A stretch of DNA of 64,000 bases from Pedobacter petrophilus. GTDB lineage: Bacteria > Bacteroidota > Bacteroidia > Sphingobacteriales > Sphingobacteriaceae. The stretch spans positions 51,913-115,912 of the forward strand of contig NZ_WKKH01000015.1 in the NCBI RefSeq assembly GCF_009674725.1, written 5' to 3'. Within the stretch, counting starts at the first letter, position 1. The number at the start of each line of letters is the position of its first letter. Position numbers and translations under genes: made by a program. This document shows positions 45,820-53,862 of the stretch, piece by piece. The notes under the pieces were generated by a model, which saw nothing but the letters and a program-made list of their open reading frames with translations, did not search any database and had not been told where the DNA came from.

Positions 45820-46146
45820 CTAATAAGTCTGTCCAATATCCAGTCGGTTAATTTTCCCGCTTTTATCCATTTGAAATTTAAACGCTGTTTTAAAATCGCC
45901 CCATTGATCGGAATGAAAATCGCCATATACAGAAAGGCCGTTATCTTCTACTTTATCAATACTGATGAAACGTTCATGGCCAAAAGCTTTTTTAAAAAAG
46001 TTGGCAAATTGCATTTGATTGCCATCTTCAGAAAAGGCAACGCTATCGCTAAACAATGGAAACCAACTTTTTAAATCGCCGTTTTGTAAAGCTGTAATTG
46101 CTGCTTTCACTTTAGCATTTGATAATTTTGATAAGTCTACAGCCAT
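45820..46146 (-). CDS. NTF2-like small protein
   Basis: A 108-residue protein with the cone-shaped NTF2/SnoaL-like pattern: an N-terminal helix region (KVKAAITALQNGDLKSWFPLF), then DSVAFSEDGNQMQ and the beta strands WGDFKTAFKFQMDKSGKINRLDIGQ. Cytoplasmic, no signal. Function unknown. It is convergent to pepT across the AGTC-rich repeat and divergent from the aldose epimerase gene. Confidence 0.7.
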   Translation of the reverse strand: MAVDLSKLSNAKVKAAITALQNGDLKSWFPLFSDSVAFSEDGNQMQFANFFKKAFGHERFISIDKVEDNGLSVYGDFHSDQWGDFKTAFKFQMDKSGKINRLDIGQTY

Positions 46147-46329
46147 AATGTAAGTGGTTTGATGTGCGGGGTTGCCTTCAGACTCCTTAACAATGTGTAT
46201 TTTGATATAAGCTTAAATGTTAACATTATAAATCGAACAGCACTGTGTTATTAATTCTGTTAACTGGGCATTCAAATTTAGTAAAAAAGATATTTTTTAA
46301 AGCATCATATTTATTACTTTTAGCACATC

Positions 46330-47196
46330 ATGATAACTCTTCAAAACGATTATATAGCAGTTAGCTTAGCCGCTAAGGGGGCAGAACTCCAGCGTTTATT
46401 CAGTAAAGAAACCAAACTGGAATACCTCTGGAATGGAGATGATCAGTATTGGGGAAAGCACAGTCCGGTTTTATTTCCGGTTGTAGGCGCTTTAAAAAAC
46501 GATAGCTTTACGCATAAAGAGGAGACTTATCACTTACCACGCCATGGTTTTGCACGGGATCAGGTTTTCAAATCCGAAAAAATAAGTGATACCGAAGCCG
46601 TTTTTACGTTAAAGGAGACGGAAGAAAGCCTGAAAGTTTATCCCTTTCATTTTGAGCTTAAATTGAAATATCAGCTTAAAGACAGGAAGTTAATTCTCAC
46701 GTATGAAGTTATCAATACCGGTGAAGAGGAATTACTGTTTTCGCTTGGCGCACATCCTGCATTTGCTGTTCCAAATACACCCAAAACAGATTATACCGAT
46801 TATTACCTGGCATTTAATGCCGATGATGAATTAACGTATTGGAAACTGGAGAATGGTTTGATTGCAAAAGATACCGGAAACATAAAACTTAACGGACATA
46901 AGCTAAACCTGAAACATGATTTGTTTTACAATGATGCCCTGGTTTTCAAAACCATGCAAAGCAATTGTATCAGCTTATTGAACACAAAAAATGATTATGG
47001 TTTACATTTTCATTTTGATGATTTCCCGTTTTTTGGAATCTGGGCAGCCACTGATGCCCCGTTTGTTTGCCTTGAACCCTGGTGTGGCGTAGCTGATGAT
47101 GTAGACCATAATCAGGAACTCGCACATAAAGAAGGTATTATTACCTTATCAGCTGGCAAAAACTGGGAACGTTTCTGGGAAGTGGAATGCTTTTAA
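46330..47196 (+). CDS. Aldose 1-epimerase family protein
   Basis: A 288-residue cytoplasmic galactose mutarotase-like beta-sandwich. Family motifs are LEYLWNGDDQYWGKHSPVLFP near residue 30, LPRHGFARDQVF near 75, the catalytic His in LGAHPAFAVP near 143 and a Glu region in CLEPWCGVADD near 250. It resembles the LacX/YeaD-type subgroup, which may act on sugar phosphates or other aldoses. Single gene; repeats follow immediately. Confidence 0.9.
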   Translation: MITLQNDYIAVSLAAKGAELQRLFSKETKLEYLWNGDDQYWGKHSPVLFPVVGALKNDSFTHKEETYHLPRHGFARDQVFKSEKISDTEAVFTLKETEESLKVYPFHFELKLKYQLKDRKLILTYEVINTGEEELLFSLGAHPAFAVPNTPKTDYTDYYLAFNADDELTYWKLENGLIAKDTGNIKLNGHKLNLKHDLFYNDALVFKTMQSNCISLLNTKNDYGLHFHFDDFPFFGIWAATDAPFVCLEPWCGVADDVDHNQELAHKEGIITLSAGKNWERFWEVECF

Positions 47197-47230
47197 TTTT
47201 ATTGTAAAAACTGTCGCCCACAAAAAAGCA

Positions 47231-47532
47231 GTCATCCTGAGCCTGTTGAGGAACTTTCAAACCATAATCGAAGCATTTCGACAAGCGTAATGTGATAATA
47301 TGAAAATTGATTTCAAACAAATCAAAAAATGATGTCATCCTGAGCCTGTCGAAGGACTTTAAAAACATAATCGAAGCATTTAGACAAGCGTAATGTGATA
47401 AACTGCAAAACGTTTTAAAAAACGAATCAAAAAATGATGTCATCCTGAGCCTGTCGAAGGACTTTGAAAACATAATCGAAGCATTTAGACAAGCGTAATG
47501 TGATAAACTGCAAAACGTTTTAAAAAACGAAT
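47231..47532. repeat. Three tandem copies of a ~104-bp intergenic element
   Basis: Copies begin GTCATCCTGAGCCTG at 47231, 47334 and 47439. Copies 2 and 3 are almost identical, copy 1 is more diverged. Each has a right part (TTCGACAAGCGTAATGTGAT or TTAGACAAGCGTAATG) that is roughly the inverse of the left part, so each unit can form an imperfect long hairpin. A minus-strand frame through the array reads SFDRLRMTSFF repeatedly and is an artefact. Fills the 404-bp gap between the epimerase and ester cyclase genes. Confidence 0.9.
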
Positions 47533-47600
47533 TAGCATTTCTGTAAACAAGATTAAATCTATCCTGTTGTATGATCAAAGTTTTAACAAAAAAAAATAAT

Positions 47601-48023
47601 ATGGATAACCAGGTAGAAAAAAATAAAGCCATATGCAAAGTGTTTTTTGATGAATTGTTTAATCAAAAAAACATCGATGCAATTGACAAATTTGTCGACA
47701 GCAGTGTAACCATTCAGAATCCATTTCCAGGGCAAAGATCAGGTGCTGACGGATATCGGGACATCAGTCAGATTTATAACCTTGCTTTCCCAGATTTGAA
47801 AATCAGCTTTAACAATATTATAGGCGATGGCGATAAAGTTACTTGCCATTTTACTTTAGAAGGTACGCACAAAGACGTTTTTATGAATGTGCCAGCCACC
47901 GGGATAAAGGTTAAATATGACCTGGTATACATCTTAAAATTTAGCAACGAAAAAATTACCGGCCATTGGTCGCTGGAAGATTCACTTAGTGTGTTGCAAC
48001 AAATAGGTGCTGTTTCCATTTAA
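47601..48023 (+). CDS. Ester cyclase/SnoaL-like protein
   Basis: A protein of about 140 residues with the NTF2-like fold. Typical segments are FNQKNIDAIDKFVDSSVTIQNP, GADGYRDISQIYNLAFPDLK and VTCHFTLEGTHKDVFM, and it ends near ITGHWSLEDSLSVLQQIG. This matches the SnoaL-like ester cyclase family of unknown substrate. ATG 47601 (MDNQVEKNKA) is preferred over an upstream ATG at 47571, because the residues between are unlike family N-termini. Confidence 0.82.
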   Translation: MDNQVEKNKAICKVFFDELFNQKNIDAIDKFVDSSVTIQNPFPGQRSGADGYRDISQIYNLAFPDLKISFNNIIGDGDKVTCHFTLEGTHKDVFMNVPATGIKVKYDLVYILKFSNEKITGHWSLEDSLSVLQQIGAVSI

Positions 48024-48120
48024 GTGAAATTAGAAAACCTCATCTAAACCCTTCTGGTTGAAGATATTTAGATATGAAGATCAGCGTAATCACCATTAAG
48101 TAGGTTTTCGTCAATCCATA

Positions 48121-48158
48121 AAATAAGGCTTTAGTATAATATCGAAGCCTTATTTTTG
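48121..48158 (+). terminator. Intrinsic terminator after the ester cyclase gene
   Basis: AATAAGGCTT (48122-48131) pairs with AAGCCTTATT (48145-48154), followed by a T-run. It lies about 100 bases past the stop codon. Confidence 0.8.
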
Positions 48159-48250
48159 TTTATGCCATTTTAGTTTCAGTTTGAAAACCCTTGCTAAATC
48201 GTTATTCTTGTTAGGGGAGTCGATAAAATTAGTTAGCTGTAGAACGAATC

Positions 48251-49330
48251 ATGAACACCGTAAACCAGGAAATTCTTAAAACAAAACAACATTTTACTGT
48301 TCTGGATGGTTTGAGGGGAATAGCCGCATTAGGCGTGGTTACCTATCATTTCATGGAAATGGTGCATACCGATTTTACCAAAAACATTATTGGCCATGGT
48401 TTTCTGGCTGTCGATTTCTTTTTCTGTCTTTCGGGGTTTGTTATTGGATATGCTTACGATGACCGGATGAAAAAAATGGGCACCATCGAATTTTTCAAAT
48501 CAAGAATAATCAGGCTTCATCCCCTGGTATTGCTCGGATCGATACTCGGCCTGCTTGCCTTTTTATTTGATCCCTTTGGCGGACATCCGGCTATTTTCAG
48601 CTTAGGTAAAATAATTTTACTCTTTCTCAGTTCAGCTTTTTTGATTCCTTTCCCAATTATTGAAGAGCGGGCCTTTAATTTATTTGGACTAAATGCACCA
48701 TCCTGGTCGTTATTCTGGGAATATGTGGCCAATATATTTTACGCTTTTATACTTTTCAGATTAGGCAAGAAGTACCTGATTGTGCTGGCTGTAGTGGCTG
48801 GTTTTATCCTGCCAATGGTAGCCTATAACAGCGGATCGCTTATGGGTGGCTGGGCAGGCGCTAACTTTTGGGATGGGGGCGCAAGAATTTTTTACTCCTT
48901 TTTAGCCGGCCTCTTAATCTTTCGTTACAAACTTATAATCAAAAACAACTTAGGATTTATCGGTCTTTCAGTGTTACTGAGTCTAACATTCCTGATGCCG
49001 TTTTTTAAATATAACTGGCTGGCAGAATTCCTGGTGGTGTTACTTTATTTCCCGTTATTAATCGCTTTGGGTGCTGGCACAAATATCAGCGAAAGCTTCA
49101 GAAAGCCCTGTGTGTTTCTTGGAAACCTTTCCTACCCTTTGTACATGACGCATTATGCTGCAATTTGGATGTTCAGCAATTATTATAATACGCATCAGCC
49201 ACAGGGCGGTGAATTGGCCGCAATCATCATTGCCGGAATGGTTTTACTGGTGTTATTGGCTTATCTCACAATGATCTTCTACGATATCCCGGTAAGGAAA
49301 TATTTAAGCAGAAAAAGAATGGAAAGATAG
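48251..49330 (+). CDS. Acyltransferase family 3 membrane protein (OafA/Oac-like)
   Basis: A 359-residue inner-membrane protein with about ten hydrophobic segments. The N-terminus FTVLDGLRGIAALGVVTYHF contains the catalytic-type Arg and His of the family. The later IIRLHPLVLLG matches the R-x10-H-type second block. It likely transfers acyl groups to a cell-surface sugar or lipid. Downstream of the ester cyclase terminator, so probably a separate transcript. It is convergent to cysM, with 35 bp between the stops. Confidence 0.88.
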   Translation: MNTVNQEILKTKQHFTVLDGLRGIAALGVVTYHFMEMVHTDFTKNIIGHGFLAVDFFFCLSGFVIGYAYDDRMKKMGTIEFFKSRIIRLHPLVLLGSILGLLAFLFDPFGGHPAIFSLGKIILLFLSSAFLIPFPIIEERAFNLFGLNAPSWSLFWEYVANIFYAFILFRLGKKYLIVLAVVAGFILPMVAYNSGSLMGGWAGANFWDGGARIFYSFLAGLLIFRYKLIIKNNLGFIGLSVLLSLTFLMPFFKYNWLAEFLVVLLYFPLLIALGAGTNISESFRKPCVFLGNLSYPLYMTHYAAIWMFSNYYNTHQPQGGELAAIIIAGMVLLVLLAYLTMIFYDIPVRKYLSRKRMER

Positions 49331-49365
49331 GATCTCAAGGTGAGTTAAACCGGGCAATTGCTCAA

Positions 49366-50238
49366 TTAGCCAAACAAATCGCTGCTCAGGTAACGGTCGC
49401 CACGATCGCAGGTGATGAAAACCAATAAGCCAGAATCCAGTTCTTTCGCCAGGCGAATAGCAGCAGCACAGGCACCTCCGGAACTCATTCCTGCAAAAAT
49501 CCCTTCTTCTTTGGCCAATCTTCTAGACATTTCCACGGCTTCTTCCTGGCTGATATCCATTACCCTGTCTACCCTTTCCGGTTCGAAAATCTTTGGCAAA
49601 TATTCTTTTGGCCAACGGCGAATTCCGGGGATTGAAGAGCCTTCTGTAGGTTGACAACCTACAATTTGAATAGCCGGGTTTTGTTCTTTAAGATATCTAG
49701 AAGAGCCCATTATTGTACCGGTTGTGCCCATCGAACTTATAAAATGGGTAATCTTTCCGTTCGTATCTCTCCACATTTCTGGCGCAGTAGTTTTGTAATG
49801 TGCCAGGTAATTATCTGGGTTTGCAAATTGATTGAGGAGAAAATAACCATCAGAAACACCTTTCTCTTCCGCATAATCTCTACAAGCTTCAATGCTTTCG
49901 AGCAGGGTTACCTTAGCGCCAAACGCTTCCATCGTCACTTTACGCTCGCGGGTAGAATTTTCCGGCATCACCAATTCGATATCCAAATCATAAAGCTTGG
50001 CAATCATGGCCAGTGCAATTCCGGTATTTCCGCTGGTTGCTTCCACCAATCGTGTTCCTTTTTTAATTTCGCCACGTTCAATCGCACTGCGAATCATATT
50101 CAAAGAAGCCCTGTCTTTTACACTGCCACCGGGATTATTTCCTTCTAGTTTGGCAAAAATTTTTACGTTTGGATTCGGACTAAGTTTACCTAGCTGCACC
50201 ATCGGCGTATTTCCAATTAAATCTACAATTCCCGCCAT
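49366..50238 (-). CDS. cysM: Cysteine synthase B
   Basis: A 290-residue PLP enzyme that converts O-acetylserine and a sulfur donor to cysteine. The PLP lysine is in GGSVKDRASL (Lys41). The substrate loop reads EATSGNTGIALAMIA and the phosphate-binding loop SSMGTTGTIMGSSRYL. The RRWPKEYLPKIF segment and the short length fit CysM better than CysK. It starts 4 bases after the serine acetyltransferase gene, forming an operon for cysteine synthesis. Confidence 0.93.
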   Translation of the reverse strand: MAGIVDLIGNTPMVQLGKLSPNPNVKIFAKLEGNNPGGSVKDRASLNMIRSAIERGEIKKGTRLVEATSGNTGIALAMIAKLYDLDIELVMPENSTRERKVTMEAFGAKVTLLESIEACRDYAEEKGVSDGYFLLNQFANPDNYLAHYKTTAPEMWRDTNGKITHFISSMGTTGTIMGSSRYLKEQNPAIQIVGCQPTEGSSIPGIRRWPKEYLPKIFEPERVDRVMDISQEEAVEMSRRLAKEEGIFAGMSSGGACAAAIRLAKELDSGLLVFITCDRGDRYLSSDLFG

Positions 50239-50242
50239 AAGC

Positions 50243-51055
50243 TTAATTTTTCTCTTTTATATTTCTAATGGTAATGGTTGGTGAGTGGTAAACCAACGAA
50301 TATGGATCTACACTTTCGGTTAGCCAAACATTGCCACCTATCACACTATCATGGCCAATGGTTGTATCGCCACCTAAAATGGTTGCGCCAGAATAGATGA
50401 CCACGCGATCTTCTACTGTTGGATGTCTTCTGCTACCCGCTAATTCTTTTTTTACACTCATAGCCCCTAAAGTTACCCCCTGATATAACTTTACATGCTC
50501 CCCAATAACAGACGTTTCGCCAATAACAATGCCAGTGCCGTGATCTATATAGAAGTATTTTCCAATTTCTGCTGCCGGATGGATATCTATTCCTGTTCTC
50601 GAGTGGGCGTGTTCCGTAAGAATGCGAGGGATCAGCCGAAGTCCAAGCCTATTTAAAGCATGTGCAATTCGGTAAAAACAAATGGCGTAGAAACCCGGAT
50701 AAGTTCGGATGACCTCAAACTCGCTCACCGCTGCCGGATCACCTTTGTAAATAGCAGAAATATCAGTGGTCAGAATTTCATAAAGGGATGGCAACTGTTC
50801 AAAAAAATGATGAGTCAATTCCTGATAATCTTTTGCCTTTCCGTCTCCGCTTGCTGATGCAATCATCAGGAGTTCCGTTTTTAAGCGAGCGGTATAAGAA
50901 ATTAAGTCTTCTTTATTTTCGAACTGCGTAACGCTATGTTCAGGATATAACAGATCGACGATTTTAGCTGCCCAGTGTGCGATCACTTCGTTCGATGGCA
51001 TTTGGCTGGTTCTATCTCGTTTTTCGAACAGATAACCCAAAAAATCGTCACTCAT
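50243..51055 (-). CDS. cysE: Serine O-acetyltransferase
   Basis: A 270-residue cytoplasmic enzyme that makes O-acetylserine from serine and acetyl-CoA. A helical N-terminal domain (about residues 1-145) precedes the left-handed beta-helix of hexapeptide repeats (about 155-250). The latter contains [27 protein letters not shown] with the catalytic His/Asp region. The upstream partner of cysM with a 4-bp gap. Length and N-terminal domain resemble the EpsC/plant-like long form. Confidence 0.92.
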   Translation of the reverse strand: MSDDFLGYLFEKRDRTSQMPSNEVIAHWAAKIVDLLYPEHSVTQFENKEDLISYTARLKTELLMIASASGDGKAKDYQELTHHFFEQLPSLYEILTTDISAIYKGDPAAVSEFEVIRTYPGFYAICFYRIAHALNRLGLRLIPRILTEHAHSRTGIDIHPAAEIGKYFYIDHGTGIVIGETSVIGEHVKLYQGVTLGAMSVKKELAGSRRHPTVEDRVVIYSGATILGGDTTIGHDSVIGGNVWLTESVDPYSLVYHSPTITIRNIKEKN

Positions 51056-51518
51056 AAAAATAACAGTTAAATCCTATCCGGCACAAATGCCTTTGTTTTG
51101 TAGCGTAAATATATCCATAACCACTTATTTATACGTCATTTGCCCATCAAAATCTTCAGGTGTTTCTTTATAAAAAACATTCATTGGGATAATCCTGACT
51201 TTCATAGTTATTTATACCCCGAAAATCTGGATTATTCCGGTCTGAAAACATTAATATGGCCTTAAAGATGCCACTTTCTTCGAATTCACCTATCCATCTA
51301 TAGATATTTACATTCTTATTCTATATAGCTATCAAACAAACACAATAATAAATACCTCATTATCAAACGAATAATGTCAAGAAAAAACCACTACTCTGGC
51401 TGGATATGGTGAGAAAAAAACTAATAAAAATTGACTTTTATCAAAACATATTTTAATAAAAGGCCATAAATATGTAATACTACACCTACAATAAACATAT
51501 TTTCCTGAATGGTTTATA
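51056..51518. other. Intergenic region with a possible coding remnant
   Basis: AT-rich gap upstream of cysE. On the minus strand a start-less frame at 51250-51125 (41 codons, containing NNPDFRGINNYESQDY and ending EDFDGQMTYK) reads like the C-terminus of a protein. A second start-less segment just upstream in another frame contains GEFEESGIFKAILMF. Together they could be a decayed gene, but chance frames of this size are possible. Confidence 0.35.
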
Positions 51519-51526
51519 TATTTTTG
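51519..51526 (+). promoter_or_regulatory. Candidate -7 box of the secreted hypothetical gene
   Basis: TATTTTTG matches TAnnTTTG, 15 bases before the ATG at 51542. Confidence 0.45.
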
Positions 51527-51541
51527 CGTGAAATAATAAAC

Positions 51542-52168
51542 ATGAAACGACTTTTCCGCCTCTCTATCTTCGCCGCTATCTTAACTTCCAATGCTTTCGC
51601 ACAACAAAATGAACCAAATTATACAGCATCTTCCCTATCCGAAGTATATGAAAGCATCGACGGTAATAAGCTGATTAAAAAAATGATTTCAGCGAAGCAT
51701 GAATTTAACAAGAAACACGGTTCAAAACCGGTTTCATTGTCAGACCTTCCCGTACCTCAACATATCTTCAATAGAAATAAACTAACCCTCATAACTTTTG
51801 ATGGGCTTGATTATTTAATTCAAAATAACCGTGTATTGGCAATCAAAGGATTAAATCTTCCAGATGATGCCTTAATCCTAATCACAGAGAAACTAACATT
51901 TCTGGATCAGGTTCAGTTCGATTATAATCAAAAAATTAACCTGGTTTATACAAATGGAGAAAGCAAAGTTCAAAATATCAGAAACCTGGATAAATGGTAT
52001 TTACTGACACTAAGAATTCTGTCCTCCACCGTAAATGATATTGCAGCATTAATTAAAAGGCACGATACTTCTTCTTTAACCGCAAACCTGATTAAAATGC
52101 CAATTCCAAATATCGATGTCATTAATATACCAGGATCGACTAAACCTATAATTAAGTTAGTAAACTAA
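51542..52168 (+). CDS. Hypothetical secreted protein
   Basis: About 208 residues. ATG 51542 gives a good signal peptide (MKRLFRLSIFAAILTSNAFA-QQ), and the -7 box position excludes an earlier start. The mature part is mixed helix/strand (LLITEKLTFLDQVQFDYNQ, DKWYLLTLRILSSTVNDIAALI). No family recognised. Probably periplasmic or surface-exposed. Convergent to the following hypothetical membrane protein with only a 16-bp gap. Confidence 0.72.
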   Translation: MKRLFRLSIFAAILTSNAFAQQNEPNYTASSLSEVYESIDGNKLIKKMISAKHEFNKKHGSKPVSLSDLPVPQHIFNRNKLTLITFDGLDYLIQNNRVLAIKGLNLPDDALILITEKLTFLDQVQFDYNQKINLVYTNGESKVQNIRNLDKWYLLTLRILSSTVNDIAALIKRHDTSSLTANLIKMPIPNIDVINIPGSTKPIIKLVN

Positions 52169-52184
52169 GATCGGGATTTGTACT

Positions 52185-53159
52185 TTATGGCTTTTTAGCT
52201 ATCTTTTTCTGAATCACATATTTATTCAAAATATATTCTGTCATTGGCATTAATCTTTTTCTGGTATCTGTTGGAACACTCCCAGAATCTGTATAAAAAT
52301 CTAAACTATCCGCCCACACTTTATTGTACCAAACCTTTCTTACCGAATTTATGGTAAGGGTATCTGGTCTAAGTATTCTTTTTAATTTTTCTTCCTTAGC
52401 CTCATCCAGAGCAATAACTGAAAAATTGCCAGGGTTTTCATTACAGGCAACTGCTTCATATTGATTACCATCCCAGTACATACATTGTTTATTCCGTTTA
52501 AAAAAGATATATGCTGAGGCCAGCACAATGGCCGCAGCAGTAAAAGCATAGATAGTTCTATTAAACTTTTTAGGGATATGCCACCATCCTGTACTGGCAG
52601 CTGTTTTTGTTTTTGTAATTAATGTGGCTATAGTACGTGCTGCGGTGGGGTTTATTTCAGGCTCAAGATCTTCTTCTTTCGCGGGGTCTTCAGTTCCTTG
52701 CGCTGCATCTTCATTCGAACCAATTTTGACCTCAGCTGGTGAAAGTTCCGCCGTAGTTAGTGGATTACCTTCTACATCTGTTTTGTCTATTGGTGTTGAT
52801 ATATCATAAGCATCTCTTCGTTGATAGGGGCGACCTTCAAAATCAATTAACCAAGCTAAAAGTTCTAAATTTTTTTGATCTGGTTTAGTAATACCACCTT
52901 GAAAAAAAATAGACAAGGCTCTAAATTTATTTCTCGGATGTTCATCAATTACTCTCAGGTATCCCCTGTTTCTTTCATCCGGGCCAAAAAATGTCCTTAA
53001 TGCTACGTCATCTTTTTCAGGATTATACCGCACTTTAAAAGTATTTATGCACTCCTGCCTTAATAATGCCGGACTAATGGCATTTAAGTGTGGTAATTGG
53101 TTATTAGCAAGTTTGTATTTATAAGCTAATAATACCTGATTCTGATAGTGTTCAAACAT
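52185..53159 (-). CDS. Hypothetical single-pass membrane protein
   Basis: About 324 residues from ATG 53159 (MFEHYQNQVLLAYKYKL). The first 95 residues resemble a soluble module I recall from unnamed Bacteroidota proteins (LRQECINTFKVRYNPEKDD, TLRTFFGPDERNRGYL-type segment, NLELLAWLIDFEGRPYQ). A low-complexity Glu/Pro linker (about 110-185) and one membrane segment (YAFTAAAIVLASAYIFF, about 206-222) follow. The C-terminus is outside and includes two cysteines. It may sense or relay something across the inner membrane, but this is speculation. Iterated GGAAT motifs lie just upstream. Confidence 0.72.
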   Translation of the reverse strand: MFEHYQNQVLLAYKYKLANNQLPHLNAISPALLRQECINTFKVRYNPEKDDVALRTFFGPDERNRGYLRVIDEHPRNKFRALSIFFQGGITKPDQKNLELLAWLIDFEGRPYQRRDAYDISTPIDKTDVEGNPLTTAELSPAEVKIGSNEDAAQGTEDPAKEEDLEPEINPTAARTIATLITKTKTAASTGWWHIPKKFNRTIYAFTAAAIVLASAYIFFKRNKQCMYWDGNQYEAVACNENPGNFSVIALDEAKEEKLKRILRPDTLTINSVRKVWYNKVWADSLDFYTDSGSVPTDTRKRLMPMTEYILNKYVIQKKIAKKP

Positions 53160-53189
53160 GCTAGAGACGATAATTAGCACAAAGTAATC

Positions 53190-53253
53190 GGAATTTCCGG
53201 AATTGCAAAACGGAATACCGGAATTCAATCGGAATGATCAGAATTACCGGAAT
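53190..53253. repeat. Iterated GGAAT motifs upstream of the membrane protein gene
   Basis: GGAAT occurs at 53190, 53199, 53212, 53220, 53231 and 53249, with AGAAT at 53240. Several are part of CCGGAAT. The spacing is 8-13 bases, irregular. The block lies 30-95 bases upstream of the minus-strand start at 53159. Confidence 0.75.
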
Positions 53254-53362
53254 CGCCTGCATATCTGCCCTTTAAACCACCCTACATTTGTTCCAGACAA
53301 TCAGCGCAAGTGTTGTGCAAAAAGAAAAACAACGCCGTGCAGATTTCTAAATAAAGACAAAG

Positions 53363-53491
53363 ATGCGGAAGTAAATAGCCGGTTTGGGAAGCAGTTATAA
53401 GCTTCCGCATTTGAGTCTCCTACTTCCCAAAAATTTTCAGAAGGCCTTCTGATTTACAACCGTAGCAACCCCCTCGCATGGTGCGGGGGGA
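53363..53491 (+). other. Structured region: three hairpin-forming inverted repeats
   Basis: ATGCGGAAG (53363-53371) is inverted at CTTCCGCAT (53402-53410). TCAGAAGGCCTTCTGA (53437-53452) is a perfect 16-base palindrome. CCCCCTCGCA with TGCGGGGGG (about 53468-53490) gives a very GC-rich hairpin in an AT-rich setting. Together they form a structured segment ending 36 bases before the small peptide gene. It could be a 5' leader, a small RNA or a terminator set for an unseen gene. The gap 53160-53526 otherwise holds no gene I trust. Confidence 0.6.
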
Positions 53492-53526
53492 ACTACACAG
53501 TATTTCATTTCTAAAATTTTTGAATC

Positions 53527-53712
53527 ATGTTTTTACCTTATATTATTGCTCTTTTCTTAGGATTTGTAAATCCTTCAACTACGCCATGTGCTGGCGGCAC
53601 CACTACTACTGTAAATACAACTAACAGTGAAGAAGGAGATCCGGGCGATCAGCCTCCAGGTGACGATACTGGTGGGGAGGGAGGGCAAATTCCACCTCCT
53701 AAAAGACAGTAA
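53527..53712 (+). CDS. Small secreted Pro/Gly/Asp-rich peptide
   Basis: A 61-residue product. Residues 1-15 (MFLPYIIALFLGFVN) are hydrophobic and could be a signal or anchor, and the rest is disordered and acidic: a TTPCAGGTTTTVN segment with the only cysteine, then DPGDQPPGDDTGGEGG and a basic end PPPKRQ. It is real on balance because it has an ATG, a preceding structured leader and its own terminator 5 bases after the stop codon. It stands next to a TPR histidine kinase pair. A signalling or precursor peptide is one possibility; no homologue is known to me. Confidence 0.6.
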   Translation: MFLPYIIALFLGFVNPSTTPCAGGTTTTVNTTNSEEGDPGDQPPGDDTGGEGGQIPPPKRQ

Positions 53713-53716
53713 TATT

Positions 53717-53743
53717 AAAAGGTGGCTTATAGCCACCTTTTTT
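53717..53743 (+). terminator. Intrinsic terminator of the small peptide gene
   Basis: AAAAGGTGGCTTATAGCCACCTTTTTT: a 10-bp stem (AAAGGTGGCT with AGCCACCTTT), a minimal loop and a T-run. Confidence 0.92.
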
Positions 53744-53862
53744 GTTTTTATTTCAATTTACACATGATGTATTTAGGTTAGGCTTAGATTAGTAAACGGA
53801 AACATATATTTTATCTAGCACTGATTAGTTTAAATTCTTAATTTAGAATAAAATCTAGAAAA

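Noticed and set aside
47141..47638. Minus-strand 165-codon frame across the tandem element
   Set aside because: It translates the intergenic repeat (SFDRLRMTSFF repeated) and overlaps the ends of two real plus-strand genes.
53203..53400. Plus-strand 65-codon frame with several cysteines
   Set aside because: Its first half is translated GGAAT repeat. The CCAKRKTTPC part is suggestive but has no supporting start, promoter or homology I know of.
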